A stretch of 64,000 nt of DNA from Vagococcus silagei (GTDB lineage: Bacteria > Bacillota > Bacilli > Lactobacillales > Vagococcaceae): assembly GCF_004795745.1 (NCBI RefSeq), contig NZ_SDGV01000018.1:1-64000 (forward strand). Reading direction: 5' to 3'. The notes below the pieces were generated by a model. That model did no database searches. It saw nothing but the letters and a program-made list of their open reading frames with translations, and was not told the origin of the DNA. This document shows positions 18,445 through 28,258 of the stretch, in pieces; positions within the stretch are counted from its first letter, which is position 1, and each line of letters opens with the position of its first letter. The translations under genes were made by a program, and so were the position numbers.

Positions 18445-19287
18445 CTAAATCACTTTTACAATGCGGTTATTTTGATTTAAGTCTTTAATGACACTGACAT
18501 TTTTATCTGGAAAGACCTCGTTAAAAATTGCGGAGACAGAGGCTCCTTGTTGGTAACCTATTTCCAGAAAAATTTTACCATTCGGTTTGAGACGGTCTTT
18601 TGCTTCAAGTGCGATTCTTTTATAAATGGCTAAACCATTATCTTCAGCAAATAAAGCCGACAATGGTTCGTACTGTTTTACACTCTCATCCATAACATCA
18701 CGTTCTGATTCTGCGATATATGGTGGATTGGACACAATCACGTCAAATTGCGGCGCCGGATCAAAAGCTTGCAGGACATCGCTGTTTTTGAAGTCGACAG
18801 TCGCGTCAAGATTTCGTGCATTTGACGCGGCAACAACTAATGCCTCTTCTGAAATATCTACAGCGTTAACTTGCCAATTCGGACGCGCAAGTTTTAACGA
18901 GATGGCGATAATGCCACTACCTGTTCCAATATCAATGACCTTCGACACCTCAGTGCCACAATCTTCCAAACAAGCCATCACTAATTCTTCAGTTTCTGGT
19001 CTAGGGATCAAAGTCGCTGGCGTCACACTAAAGCGTTCGCCTAAAAATTCAGTTGAACCAATAATATACTGGGGTGGTTTATTTGCGATAACTTCATTTA
19101 AATCTGATTCAAATTGTTGCAAAATTTCTTGAGGCATCACTTCTTTAAAGTGCACCAACAAGTCAGTCTTACTCCAATTTAAACGTTCGAGTAATAAATA
19201 CTCCGCGATATATTTTTCCTTACCAGACTCCTCTAAAAAAGAAGAAGCCCAATGAAGGACTTCAAAATACGTTTTGGTCTTAACCAT
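18445..19287 (-). CDS. prmC: Peptide chain release factor N5-glutamine methyltransferase
   Basis: Methylates the glutamine of the GGQ motif of RF1/RF2, raising termination efficiency. A helical N-terminal substrate-recognition domain (~1-95) precedes a Rossmann domain with [20 protein letters not shown] and the catalytic [13 protein letters not shown]. At 280 residues the length is normal. Its start overlaps the 3' end of prfA, its substrate gene, by eight bases, so expression is coupled. Confidence 0.95.
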   Translation of the reverse strand: MVKTKTYFEVLHWASSFLEESGKEKYIAEYLLLERLNWSKTDLLVHFKEVMPQEILQQFESDLNEVIANKPPQYIIGSTEFLGERFSVTPATLIPRPETEELVMACLEDCGTEVSKVIDIGTGSGIIAISLKLARPNWQVNAVDISEEALVVAASNARNLDATVDFKNSDVLQAFDPAPQFDVIVSNPPYIAESERDVMDESVKQYEPLSALFAEDNGLAIYKRIALEAKDRLKPNGKIFLEIGYQQGASVSAIFNEVFPDKNVSVIKDLNQNNRIVKVI

Positions 19288-20353
19288 TTAATTTATCCAA
19301 TTGAGCTGTTTGGTCATACATCACCAAAGCATCAACAATTTCATCTAATTTCCCAGCTAAAATTTGATCTAATTTTTGAATTGTTAAACCAATACGGTGA
19401 TCTGTCACGCGGTTTTGCGGATAATTGTAAGTACGAATTCGTTCCGAGCGATCGCCAGTACCGACAGCTGATTTACGGTTTGCATCATATTCACTTTGAT
19501 TTTCTTGTAACATTTGGTCAAAGACACGTGCACGTAAAACTTTCATCGCTTTATCACGGTTTTTAAGTTGTGAACGTTCATCTTGCATCGCGACAGCAAT
19601 TCCAGTTGGCAAGTGAGTCAAACGAACGGCAGATGCTGTTTTATTGACATGTTGTCCACCAGCGCCACTCGCATGATAAATATCAACACGAATATCTTTA
19701 TCTTCTAATTCTAATTCAACTTCTTCAGCTTCAGGTAAAACAACCACTGTTGCAGTTGACGTATGGACACGGCCTTGCGATTCTGTTGAAGGAACACGTT
19801 GCACACGATGAGCGCCACTTTCATATTTTAATTTAGAAAAGACACTGTCGCCTTGGATCATAATCGTTACTTCTTTATAACCACCAATATCAGTAATGTT
19901 AGCGTCCATCACTTCAAATTTCCAACCTTGAGCTGTCGCGTAAGCTTGGTACATTTCAAAAAGGTCGCCCGCAAATAATGCTGCTTCATCGCCACCTGCT
20001 GCACCACGAATTTCCATAATAATGTTTTTGTCATCATTAGGGTCTTTTGGTAATAATAAAATTTTAATTGTTTCTTCTAGTTCTTCTTTTTCTTTTTTAA
20101 AGTCTGATAATTCTTCTTTAGCCATTTCTTGTAATTCATCATCAAGTTTTTCAGATAATAGCTCCTCAGTTTCAGCAATACCTTCGATAACTGCTTTATA
20201 ACGACGATAAGTTTCAACCGTTTCACGCGTACCTGCTTCTTCTTTTGATAACTCCATGAAACGTTTCGTATCAGAAATTACTTCTGGGTCACTTAATAGT
20301 TCCCCTAATTCTTCATAGCGATCTTCAACCGCTTGTAATTGATCATACATCAT
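19280..20353 (-). CDS. prfA: Peptide chain release factor 1
   Basis: Recognises UAA/UAG in the ribosomal A site and triggers peptide release. The 357 residues include the RF1 tripeptide region ([15 protein letters not shown], with PST in the decoding loop), the catalytic [21 protein letters not shown], and the C-terminal [19 protein letters not shown]-like block. Two ATGs stand in tandem; the first is eight bases from AGGAAG. It is the second gene of the run, after tdk, and overlaps prmC. Confidence 0.97.
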   Translation of the reverse strand: MMYDQLQAVEDRYEELGELLSDPEVISDTKRFMELSKEEAGTRETVETYRRYKAVIEGIAETEELLSEKLDDELQEMAKEELSDFKKEKEELEETIKILLLPKDPNDDKNIIMEIRGAAGGDEAALFAGDLFEMYQAYATAQGWKFEVMDANITDIGGYKEVTIMIQGDSVFSKLKYESGAHRVQRVPSTESQGRVHTSTATVVVLPEAEEVELELEDKDIRVDIYHASGAGGQHVNKTASAVRLTHLPTGIAVAMQDERSQLKNRDKAMKVLRARVFDQMLQENQSEYDANRKSAVGTGDRSERIRTYNYPQNRVTDHRIGLTIQKLDQILAGKLDEIVDALVMYDQTAQLDKLNG

Positions 20354-20383
20354 TTAATAAATCTTCCTTTCACTCTGTTCCCT

Positions 20384-20965
20384 CTAGTTAGTTTCATCTA
20401 ATGGTGGATTGAGGTAATGCTTACGACAAACGGGGAAATAAGATTCATTTCCGCCAATTTGAATTTGCTCGCCTGAATAAACAGGTGTACCATCTGAAAC
20501 TCTTAAATTCATTGTCGCTTTTTTATGACAGAACCAACAAATTGTTTTTAGTTCTTCTAATTTATCTGCATAAAGTAATAAATATTTTGAACCTTCAAAA
20601 AGTTCATTTTTAAAATCATTTTTCAAACCAAACGCCATTACGGGAATTGATAACTCGTCAACAACACGCGCGAGTTCAAGTACATGGTGTTTTTCTAAAA
20701 ATTGAGACTCATCGACTAAAACACAATACGGTTTTTTAGGAATATCTGCAATTATTTTGTAAATATCCGTTTCACTAAAAATTGGTGTCGCTTCACGGCG
20801 GAGACCAATCCGACTTGAAACAACCCCAATATCATCGCGAGTATCGATACCGCTTGTTAAGATGACTACTGACTTATTTTGTTCTTCATAGTTATGAGCG
20901 ACTTTTAAAATTTCAATCGTTTTTCCACTATTCATTGCGCCGTACTTAAAAAATAATTGGGCCAT
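20384..20965 (-). CDS. tdk: Thymidine kinase
   Basis: Phosphorylates thymidine to dTMP in the salvage pathway (type II, tetrameric). A P-loop [13 protein letters not shown] at residues 8-20 and the VDESQFL Walker-B-like motif near 95 are present. A structural zinc site (CWFCHKK...CRKHY) follows, and the total of 193 residues fits. It heads the tdk-prfA-prmC-ywlC-glyA run; 30 bases separate it from prfA. Confidence 0.96.
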   Translation of the reverse strand: MAQLFFKYGAMNSGKTIEILKVAHNYEEQNKSVVILTSGIDTRDDIGVVSSRIGLRREATPIFSETDIYKIIADIPKKPYCVLVDESQFLEKHHVLELARVVDELSIPVMAFGLKNDFKNELFEGSKYLLLYADKLEELKTICWFCHKKATMNLRVSDGTPVYSGEQIQIGGNESYFPVCRKHYLNPPLDETN

Positions 20966-21150
20966 TTCACATTACTCCTCTATATTCTTCTATGATAGTA
21001 TACTTTAATTATCAAAAAAAATCATCCTGTTACTTCCGTAAATTTCATATTAAGCCTAATTTTTCTAAAATATTCTGTTTTTACTTTACTTTTCAATCCT
21101 TCATACGATATTATAGTTTTGCTTATTTTTAATAAGTAAAATAAAACTAA

Positions 21151-21774
<624 letters not shown>

Positions 21775-21779
21775 AAAAA

Positions 21780-21891
21780 GGTGATTTTTGGAGCGCTTTG
21801 AGGTGAGTCGCAAGACGAGCTTGCGAATAAATTGGTTTTTAATTTAATCGCAAGATTGGCTTGTGACCGAACCTCAGCGCCAAAAATCCCG
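21780..21891. repeat. Dispersed long-hairpin repeat, copy A
   Basis: About 110 bases that fold end to end. GATTTTTGG pairs with CCAAAAATC at the tips, GAGGT...TC.CAAG with its partner inside, and TTGCGA.TAAATT with AATTTAATCGCAA at the apex. It shares the blocks GCGCTTTG, AAGNCGAGC and GATTGGCTT with copies B and D, while the stem sequences differ and stay paired. Confidence 0.75.
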
Positions 21892-21898
21892 ATAGCCA

Positions 21899-22010
21899 GG
21901 TGATTTTCTGTGCGCTTTGGAGCGACCAATAAGGCGAGCATGGAAAAAAACTGATTTTTAGTTTATTTCCATGATTGACTTATTGCCGAGCTCCAGCACA
22001 GAAAATCCCG
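21899..22010. repeat. Dispersed long-hairpin repeat, copy B
   Basis: Same architecture and orientation as copy A, eight bases downstream. Tips GATTTTCTGTG / CACAGAAAATC, apex CATGGAAA...TTTCCATG around AAAACTGATTTTTAGTTT. It keeps GCGCTTTGG, AAGGCGAGC and GATTGACTT. Confidence 0.75.
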
Positions 22011-22027
22011 TCTATCTCAAATGATAC

Positions 22028-22090
22028 AGTAGGCACTTTGAGCTAAGCAGTAAGACAATCCTGATAATTTGACGCTTTTTGTCAAAATAT
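22028..22090. repeat. Dispersed long-hairpin repeat, copy C (3'-truncated)
   Basis: Left arm and apex only: GGCACTTTGAGCTAAGCAGTAAG, then ATAATTTGAC / GTCAAAATAT around GCTTTTT. Nearest to copy D in sequence. The right arm is missing, replaced by the terminator of the convergent permease gene. Confidence 0.6.
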
Positions 22091-22093
22091 ATC

Positions 22094-22131
22094 GTAAAAA
22101 AAGAACAAAATCCAAAAAGATTTTGTTCTTT
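22094..22131 (-). terminator. Terminator of the AI-2E permease gene
   Basis: AAAGAACAAAATC / GATTTTGTTCTTT hairpin with T run on the minus strand, just after the permease stop. Confidence 0.8.
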
Positions 22132-22151
22132 TATTTTTTATTAATTTATCT

Positions 22152-23360
22152 TTATTCTTTCTTTTCCATTGTCTCTGATGTCGTTTCAAGTTTAGGCGGT
22201 TCCACAACCGCCACAGGTTCCTCTTCATATAATCCAGAGACCTCTTTATACCATTCAAACAAATGGGTAATAATAACTTTCATTGCAGCATATCCAGGAA
22301 TACCCAAGATCACACCGACAACACCAAACAATTTACCTGCTGTTAATAACACAAAAATAATTGTGATCGGATGCATCTTCATTTGACTACCTAAAACTAA
22401 CGGCGACACAAAGCGACCTTCAATCGTTTGCTCTAAAATGAAGACTATAATAACAGCAATTAACATTTTAGGACCACTAACCATTGCTAAAATAACCGCT
22501 GGAATGGTTGCTAATGCAGAACCAATATAAGGAATCAAGTTTAAGAAACCAGCAAGAATTCCCAAGGTCACACTATAATCCAAACCAATCACAGAGAAAC
22601 CAATGATAAACATAATTGCTACTGCCACCGCAACGTTCACTTGTCCACGAACGTATGATGATAACTGTTTGTTAATATCTGCTAAAACAGTTACCGTTGG
22701 TTTTCTCATTTTGGTCGGTAAAAATTGAGTCATGTATGGTACTAATTCTTTGCCATCTTTTAATAAATAAAAAAGAATAAACGGAACCGTTACGACAGTT
22801 AACACAACACTCGCAACTGCACCAACAAAGCTACCAATACCTTTAAATGCATTCTTCGATAAACTTTTAGTCAATGAACTAATTGATGCAAAGAACTCAT
22901 TCAAGCTTTTCTCTAAAGGCTCACCAATTTTATCAAAAATTGGTAAATTCAAAACATCTGAAATTTTAGCTTCAATAATTCTCCAATAGGTTGGCCAATT
23001 ATTCAGGAAACTTTTCGTTTGATATTCAATTTTAGGGACAAGAATAACAACGCCCCAAGTCAAGAGTCCAATAATCGCAACAAACAAAATGGTAATACCC
23101 CAAACACGTTTAATCCCATATTTCTCCATTAAATTCACAATTGGGTTAAAAATGTAATACATTAATCCAGAAATAATGATTGGTAAACCGACAATTCCAA
23201 CAAATTGCACAATCGGTTGGAAAAGATAGGATACTTTTGTAAACAGTAACACAATTAAAAGTACCAATAAAAGAATTAATAAAGATGACACCACTTGATT
23301 ATTAATCATCAAATGGTTTAACCACGCCGCTCGTTTTTTATTTTTTACTTTATTATTCAT
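22152..23360 (-). CDS. AI-2E family (PerM/YdbI-like) membrane transporter
   Basis: A polytopic membrane protein of 402 residues in the family that includes TqsA and sodium/proton antiporter-like members. Hydrophobic segments occur in pairs near residues 15-75, again after residue 160 and in the last third. The last third carries the family core (LGILAGFLNLIPYIGSALATIPAVIL, and VSPLVLGSQMKMHPITIIFVLL). Basic residues at the N-terminus and an acidic C-terminal tail are cytosolic. The upstream gene, 11 bases away, encodes a PTS-IIA-like protein, so the two form a unit. The transported substrate cannot be read from sequence. Confidence 0.85.
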   Translation of the reverse strand: MNNKVKNKKRAAWLNHLMINNQVVSSLLILLLVLLIVLLFTKVSYLFQPIVQFVGIVGLPIIISGLMYYIFNPIVNLMEKYGIKRVWGITILFVAIIGLLTWGVVILVPKIEYQTKSFLNNWPTYWRIIEAKISDVLNLPIFDKIGEPLEKSLNEFFASISSLTKSLSKNAFKGIGSFVGAVASVVLTVVTVPFILFYLLKDGKELVPYMTQFLPTKMRKPTVTVLADINKQLSSYVRGQVNVAVAVAIMFIIGFSVIGLDYSVTLGILAGFLNLIPYIGSALATIPAVILAMVSGPKMLIAVIIVFILEQTIEGRFVSPLVLGSQMKMHPITIIFVLLTAGKLFGVVGVILGIPGYAAMKVIITHLFEWYKEVSGLYEEEPVAVVEPPKLETTSETMEKKE

Positions 23361-23371
23361 AATATGCCTCC

Positions 23372-23725
23372 TTACTGATATTTAATCAGGGTGCCAGCTT
23401 TAATTGTGGGCACTTCATAAGGTTCCACATAAAGAGCATTCACTAACCTGTCTTCAGTTGGAATTGGACCAAAGACAACTGAAACGTGTCCCATCTCGTC
23501 CAAGAATTTATTCGTCACTTCGCCCACTTTTTTGATAGAATAATTTTGGTCATCAAATGAAATTGTTTGACCTTCTTTTAGATTAAATGAGCGTGCACCA
23601 GAAAATTTTTGGATGACACAATGTTTTCCAAGGCCTTCAGTCACTGACTCATCAAATAATATAATTAATGATTCTTCATTGTTTAATGCTTCTGATCCAA
23701 TTTCTTTTACTACTGATTCAATCAT
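23372..23725 (-). CDS. PTS glucitol/sorbitol IIA-like protein, probably not phosphorylatable
   Basis: A 117-residue cytosolic protein of the PTS IIA-glucitol family (SrlB-like). The block from about residue 27 to 77 (FDESVTEGLGKHCVI... to ...MGHVSVVFG) aligns with E. coli SrlB as I remember it. At the SrlB active site (IHCHG, His43) this protein reads IQKFSG, so the phospho-accepting histidine appears to be lost. There are no other sorbitol PTS genes nearby. It precedes the AI-2E permease gene by 11 bases. A non-PTS, perhaps regulatory, role is my inference. Confidence 0.72.
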   Translation of the reverse strand: MIESVVKEIGSEALNNEESLIILFDESVTEGLGKHCVIQKFSGARSFNLKEGQTISFDDQNYSIKKVGEVTNKFLDEMGHVSVVFGPIPTEDRLVNALYVEPYEVPTIKAGTLIKYQ

Positions 23726-23759
23726 GATAAATCTCCTTTAAAAATTTAGTATATTTCTC

Positions 23760-23768
23760 ATTATAGCA
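23760..23768 (-). promoter_or_regulatory. Extended -10 promoter of the PTS-IIA-like/permease unit
   Basis: On the minus strand TGCTATAAT, a TGnTATAAT extended -10, about 35 bases upstream of the ATG. No good -35 box is visible. Confidence 0.5.
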
Positions 23769-23923
23769 CAACTTTACCAAAGTCCTTCATCACAACATAT
23801 GATAACTAGAATAATTATTTAAATCGCCATGATTATTTTCACAATAATCAATCGCTCCTTTTTATTTTCAAGATGGGATATGCTATACTTCTGATGAAAT
23901 AACTATTTGAAAGGGTGAACCAA

Positions 23924-24958
23924 TTGTTAGAAAAAATAACTTTAGGTACATATACAAGACGAGAGAGTAAAGGTATTTACGAAATATATTTAAATACTGA
24001 AACAAAAGAACTCCAAAATTTATCCTTACGAATCGACGAACAAAATCCGACTTATCTTGATACACTTGATAATCGCTTTTTATATAGTGTGACACAGCAA
24101 GGCTCTGAAGGTGGTGTAGCAAGTTACAAAATAAATGAAGATCAATCTTTAACATTTATCAATCGTGTAACGGAAGCGGGTGCTCCTCCTTGTTACGTGG
24201 CGGTTGACACAAAACGTCAACTAGTTTTTGCAGCCAACTATCATCAAGGCATTCTTTATGTTTATAAGATTTCCGCAGATGGATCTATCAAACAAACTGA
24301 TAAAATTCAGCATCAAAATGCTGGGCCACATGAAAATCAAGACGGACCTCACGCTCATTATCTTGATTTAACACCCGATAATCGCGTTGTTGCATGTAAT
24401 TTAGGAAATGACACTGTCTACACATATGATGTTTCAAATGACGGTCAATTAACCCAAGTTGCCGAATTTAAAACAGCTCCCGGAGCCGGTCCAAGACATA
24501 TTGCCTTTCACCCTAACCTAACAACAGCCTATCTTTTTGCTGAGTTATCAAGTGAAATTATTGTCTTGAACTACGCAAAGGAAACAGGAACATTTACAGC
24601 AATTCAATCAATCAAAACAATTCCTGCAACGCATACTGAATTTAATAGTGGTGCGGCGATTCGCGTGAGTAAAGATGGACGTTTTGTTTATGCTTCAAAT
24701 CGAGGCCACAATTCCATTATCAGCTATACGGTGTCAGAAGAAGATCAAACATTGACACACCTCCAACAATTATCGGTTGAAGGTGATTTCCCAAGAGATT
24801 TCAATTTGAACCTAGAAGAAACTTTTGTTGTTGTTGCAAATCAGAATTCTGACAATCTAACTTTATTCTCAAGAGACACAATATCAGGTTTACTAACATT
24901 ACAACAAAAAGACATATACGCTCCAGAAGTCGTCTGCGTAAAATTCAATATCAAGTAA
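23924..24958 (+). CDS. Lactonase-family beta-propeller protein (6-phosphogluconolactonase-like)
   Basis: A seven-bladed beta-propeller of the YkgB/Pgl (PF10282) family, possibly hydrolysing 6-phosphogluconolactone in the pentose phosphate pathway. Hallmarks are GAPPCYVAVD, the NYHQGILYVYKI blade, GPHENQDGPHAHYLDLTPDNR and GPRHIAFHPN; sequential repeats of about 50 residues are evident. GTG 23915 overlaps the AAAGGG, so the TTG at 23924, eight bases on, is the likely start (344 residues, starting (M)LEKITLGTY). A TGCTATACT extended -10 lies at 23881-23889. The DUF436 gene follows 13 bases later. Confidence 0.85.
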   Translation: MLEKITLGTYTRRESKGIYEIYLNTETKELQNLSLRIDEQNPTYLDTLDNRFLYSVTQQGSEGGVASYKINEDQSLTFINRVTEAGAPPCYVAVDTKRQLVFAANYHQGILYVYKISADGSIKQTDKIQHQNAGPHENQDGPHAHYLDLTPDNRVVACNLGNDTVYTYDVSNDGQLTQVAEFKTAPGAGPRHIAFHPNLTTAYLFAELSSEIIVLNYAKETGTFTAIQSIKTIPATHTEFNSGAAIRVSKDGRFVYASNRGHNSIISYTVSEEDQTLTHLQQLSVEGDFPRDFNLNLEETFVVVANQNSDNLTLFSRDTISGLLTLQQKDIYAPEVVCVKFNIK

Positions 24959-24971
24959 AGAGGCGAAAACA

Positions 24972-25520
24972 ATGACTTTTAATCAAGAAATAAAAACCAC
25001 GTTAACAAACACATTAAACGAAGTAATTGAAAAAGCACATTTAAAAGAGCATGATATTTTTGTTTTGGGTTGTAGCTCAAGTGAAGTCATGGGTGCCACT
25101 ATAGGTGAAGGAACCAATCAGGAAATGGGCGAGCTAATTGTCGCAACTTGTCTTGACGTTTTAACGCCACTTCAAATTCATCTTGCTGTTCAAGGGTGCG
25201 AACACATTAATCGTGCCTTAACGATTGAACGAAAAATAGCTGAGACACTTTCCTTCGAACAAGTCACCGTTAAACCGGTCATCACAGCAGGCGGTGCAGC
25301 CGCAACAGCCGCTTATAAATTAATGGAGGATCCTGTTGAATTAGAACATATTGTCGCTAAAGGTGGCTTGGATATCGGAGATACCAGTATTGGCATGCAT
25401 ATCAAGCATGTTCAAATTCCAATCAAACTTTCAAATCGTACACTAGGCAGTGCGCATCTTTCAGCCCTTGGTACACGTCCAAAACTGGTTGGTGGTCCTC
25501 GAGCCAACTATCAATTTTAA
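24972..25520 (+). CDS. ywlG: DUF436 / TIGR01440 family protein (YwlG-like)
   Basis: A conserved Firmicutes protein of 182 residues with no settled function. Family features are FVLGCSSSEVMGATIG near residue 30, HLAVQGCEHINRALTIER near 75 and the C-terminal GGPRANYQF. The conserved Cys and Glu residues could form an active site, but that is speculation. AGGCG precedes the ATG. It is probably co-transcribed with the lactonase gene. Confidence 0.88.
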   Translation: MTFNQEIKTTLTNTLNEVIEKAHLKEHDIFVLGCSSSEVMGATIGEGTNQEMGELIVATCLDVLTPLQIHLAVQGCEHINRALTIERKIAETLSFEQVTVKPVITAGGAAATAAYKLMEDPVELEHIVAKGGLDIGDTSIGMHIKHVQIPIKLSNRTLGSAHLSALGTRPKLVGGPRANYQF

Positions 25521-25522
25521 TC

Positions 25523-25560
25523 AAAAAACCGTTTCTCCTAAAAACAGAAACGGTTTTTTT
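25523..25560 (+). terminator. Terminator of the lactonase-DUF436 unit
   Basis: AAACCGTTTCT / AGAAACGGTTTTTTT hairpin with T run two bases after the stop. Confidence 0.9.
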
Positions 25561-25604
25561 GATTAATTATGCCAAAATAGGTTCACAGCTTAAAAAATAT
25601 TTTC

Positions 25605-26414
25605 CTACCAAATTTGCTTAATCCTTTCAATCAACTCGTCATAAACACTCGCTGTTAAATGACTCCCTTTCACGGCAAAACACGGTCGCAAATACTCCTC
25701 ACCAAGTGTAGTAAAAGGAACACCTTTAGGTAAAGCTTTTTTTGAAATGATACTCGTACCTAATCCTTCAGCTAAGAGTCTCACAATAACTTCATTATTT
25801 TTGATAAGCATGCGTTTAGGGTTCAAATTATGATCTGTTAAAAAATAATCCATATAGTGATAAACGCCTGATGTTTCCTCACGACTTAACCAAACATCTG
25901 AATCAATTGGACCTGCAATTACTAATTCATCTTTTAGTAATTCAATCCGCTCTGACGTTCCTGTAACTAATGGTTTTTCAATAAAGCCTAAGTGATAATT
26001 GTGTTTTTCAACACCTTCTAAGACTTCTTCCGAATTCAACATTTCAACTTCAAAGCTTAGCATGGGGAATTCAGCAATCATCACATTCAAAATTGTTGGT
26101 AGATAATAAACGGCAAAAGTATGAGACGCACCAATGCGACAAGGTAAAATATTACCTGTTTGACCACGCACCAAGTGAAGCGTCTCTTCCCAGTCATCAG
26201 CTAAATTTAAGACACGACCGTATAATACTTCGGCAGTTTTTGTTGGTGTCATCTCTTGCTTACCGGTTCGAACAAAAAGCACACAATCCAACTCTTCTTC
26301 CAACTGTTTGAGTTGATTAGACACAGCAGGCTGAGAAATATACAGCTTTTCAGCAGCTAAAGAAAAATTACGTAATTCATAACACATCCGAAATGTTTTT
26401 AACCATTTAAACAT
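25605..26414 (-). CDS. LysR-family transcriptional regulator
   Basis: A LysR-type regulator with an N-terminal winged HTH (SLAAEKLYISQPAVSNQLKQLEEELDCVLFVR, about residues 18-50). The periplasmic-binding-like effector domain follows from ~90 to 269. It is a little short for the family (269 against about 300 residues), mostly at the C-terminus. It is divergent from the YeiH-type permease gene, the same arrangement as YeiE/YeiH in E. coli, which implies that it controls that gene in response to a small ligand. A CTATAA-N7-TTATAG box lies just upstream. Confidence 0.88.
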   Translation of the reverse strand: MFKWLKTFRMCYELRNFSLAAEKLYISQPAVSNQLKQLEEELDCVLFVRTGKQEMTPTKTAEVLYGRVLNLADDWEETLHLVRGQTGNILPCRIGASHTFAVYYLPTILNVMIAEFPMLSFEVEMLNSEEVLEGVEKHNYHLGFIEKPLVTGTSERIELLKDELVIAGPIDSDVWLSREETSGVYHYMDYFLTDHNLNPKRMLIKNNEVIVRLLAEGLGTSIISKKALPKGVPFTTLGEEYLRPCFAVKGSHLTASVYDELIERIKQIW

Positions 26415-26430
26415 TCTTCATCGCCTCTAA

Positions 26431-26449
26431 CTATAACTTTTTCTTATAG
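26431..26449. promoter_or_regulatory. Candidate LysR binding box
   Basis: CTATAA-N7-TTATAG inverted repeat, compatible with the LysR T-N11-A rule, about 17 bases upstream of the regulator start in the divergent region with yeiH. Confidence 0.4.
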
Positions 26450-26527
26450 TATATATTCTAACTATTTATTTTTCAAATGTAATCTAATGAGCTATACTTA
26501 GTTTATTCTATTTTAGGAAGTGTTAGT

Positions 26528-27544
26528 GTGAAAATTATCGTTAGAGAAATTTTACCAGGATTAATTTTATCATTCTTGGTAGCAGTTGTTAGCAAAATTA
26601 TTGCCATTTGGTTACCTTCAATCGGCGCCGCGACTATCGCGATTTTATTAGGTATTCTACTAGGCAACACTTTTTGTCAAAGTTCCATCTTAAATAAAGG
26701 AACAAAATTTTCAGAAAGTCATTTATTAGAATGGTCAATCGTTCTTTTAGGATTCACTGTAACTTTTCAAACCATCTCAAAAATGGGAATTAATGGTTTC
26801 TTATTCATTGTCTTACAAATGACAACCACAATCATTGGTGTCTATTTTATTGGACAAAAGATGGCCTTTTCTAAAACAACTTCATTATTAATGGCCGGCG
26901 GTAATGCCGTCTGTGGCTCTTCTGCGATTGCAGCGATTGCACCTGAGATTCGTGCCAATGATGAAGAAAAAGGGCAAATTATTACCTTAGTCAACTTACT
27001 TGGTACCATCCTGATGTTGACACTCCCGTTCCTAGCAACCTTCTTGTATCCCGAACAAGCACTTACACAAAGTGCGATGATTGGTGGAACACTCCAATCC
27101 GTTGGACAAGTTGTAGCAAGTGCCAGTATGGTGAGTGGAGAAGTCGTCAAATGGTCAACACTTTTCAAAATTATGCGAATCATGATGATTGTTGTCGTTG
27201 TATTTGCTTTTGGAAAATTTGCAGATAAAAAAATCCCTCAATCAGAAGAAACTGTTTTCCATGGTCATGAGACTAAAAAGATAAAATTACCACTTCCATG
27301 GTATATTATTGGTTTCTTAATCAGTTGTTTAATCAACAGTTTCATCACTTTGATGCCGCAAATTGCAGAATATGCTCATTTGATTAGTACATGGTTTGAA
27401 ATCACAGCCCTAGCCGCAATCGGACTAAGACTAAACTTCAAACGCTTCTTCGCCGAAGGTCTCCGCTTCCTAGTCTACGCCATCCTAGTCGGCGTCCTAC
27501 AAGTGGTATTAGTAGTACTGTGGATATTCGTATTTAAAATCTAG
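26528..27544 (+). CDS. yeiH: YeiH/UPF0324 family putative sulfate exporter-like membrane protein
   Basis: A membrane protein of 338 residues with about ten hydrophobic helices. It has the family blocks [30 protein letters not shown] and [19 protein letters not shown], plus [18 protein letters not shown]. The family is annotated as a putative sulfate/sulfonate exporter, but transport has not been assigned with certainty. The start is GTG with AGGAAG upstream. A LysR gene is divergent, and copy D of the hairpin repeat overlaps the stop region. Confidence 0.88.
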   Translation: MKIIVREILPGLILSFLVAVVSKIIAIWLPSIGAATIAILLGILLGNTFCQSSILNKGTKFSESHLLEWSIVLLGFTVTFQTISKMGINGFLFIVLQMTTTIIGVYFIGQKMAFSKTTSLLMAGGNAVCGSSAIAAIAPEIRANDEEKGQIITLVNLLGTILMLTLPFLATFLYPEQALTQSAMIGGTLQSVGQVVASASMVSGEVVKWSTLFKIMRIMMIVVVVFAFGKFADKKIPQSEETVFHGHETKKIKLPLPWYIIGFLISCLINSFITLMPQIAEYAHLISTWFEITALAAIGLRLNFKRFFAEGLRFLVYAILVGVLQVVLVVLWIFVFKI

Positions 27545-27654
27545 GTGGTGACGCAGGCGCTTTGAGCTGAGCAGTAAGGTGAGCATGATAATTTGGCGGT
27601 TTGTGTCAAAATATCAGGATTGGCTTAGTGTCGAATCCCAGCTCACAAAACCCC
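27543..27654. repeat. Dispersed long-hairpin repeat, copy D
   Basis: Same family and orientation as copies A-C near 22 kb. Shared blocks are GGCGCTTTGAGCTGAGCAGTAAGGTGAGC on the left and GATTGGCTTAGTGTCGAATCCCAGC on the right, with apex TGATA..TTTG / CAAAATATCA. The left tip has diverged and pairs less well. It starts at the last bases of the yeiH gene. Confidence 0.7.
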
Positions 27655-27660
27655 ATCATA

Positions 27661-27700
27661 ATATGAAAAAAGAAGACCTCACAGTCTTCTTTTTTCATAT
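27661..27700. terminator. Bidirectional terminator between yeiH and pncA
   Basis: A perfect inverted repeat: ATATGAAAAAAGAAGAC with GTCTTCTTTTTTCATAT around CTCACA. It gives T runs on both strands between convergent genes. Confidence 0.85.
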
Positions 27701-28246
27701 TTATCTCACTTCAGCACCCAAGCAATTCTTAAAATGTCCCAATGCCCATTTATGTCCTACTAGATCAAAACTTTGGACGGCCTTTTCATGAACCACAATT
27801 TCATAACCTAAATTATAGGCATCAATTGCTGTATGTAAAACACAAATATCAGTACACACACCAGTTAAATGAATTTTATAAATCTTACGCTCACGCAAAC
27901 GGACATCTAAATCCGTCCCACTAAATGCAGAATAATGACGTTTATCAATCCAATACACATTGTCACGCGATTGTGACGCCTCATAAACAGTCTTAAGTGA
28001 GCCATATAATTCGCGACCCATGCTACCGTTTAAGTTATGTGGTGGAAACAATTTATTCTCCGGATGATATTGATCCGTAGCATCATGACCATCAATTGCA
28101 AACACCACAAAATCATCATTTTCAATAAACTCTTTTGTTAATTGAACCAGATCATCTTCGATACTTTGACCCTCAGTCCCTGTTGTTAATTTCCCATCCG
28201 TTGCAACAAAATCATATGTATAGTCAATTGAAATTAGGGCTTCCAC
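27701..28246 (-). CDS. pncA: Nicotinamidase (isochorismatase superfamily)
   Basis: Hydrolyses nicotinamide to nicotinate for NAD salvage. The 181 residues have the catalytic triad: Asp in SIDYTYDF, Lys in IDKRHYSAF and Cys in GVCTDICVLHT. Metal ligands are in AIDGHDATDQYHPE, and the cis-peptide region precedes the Cys. At its start it lies 12 bases downstream of the mtnN stop and may share its transcript. Confidence 0.9.
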   Translation of the reverse strand: MEALISIDYTYDFVATDGKLTTGTEGQSIEDDLVQLTKEFIENDDFVVFAIDGHDATDQYHPENKLFPPHNLNGSMGRELYGSLKTVYEASQSRDNVYWIDKRHYSAFSGTDLDVRLRERKIYKIHLTGVCTDICVLHTAIDAYNLGYEIVVHEKAVQSFDLVGHKWALGHFKNCLGAEVR

Positions 28247-28258
28247 AGCAATGTCCTC

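Noticed and set aside
18626-19132. 168-codon open frame on the plus strand opposite prmC
   Set aside because: It lies wholly antisense to a well-supported gene in the same operon run, has no ribosome binding site and its product has no recognisable features.
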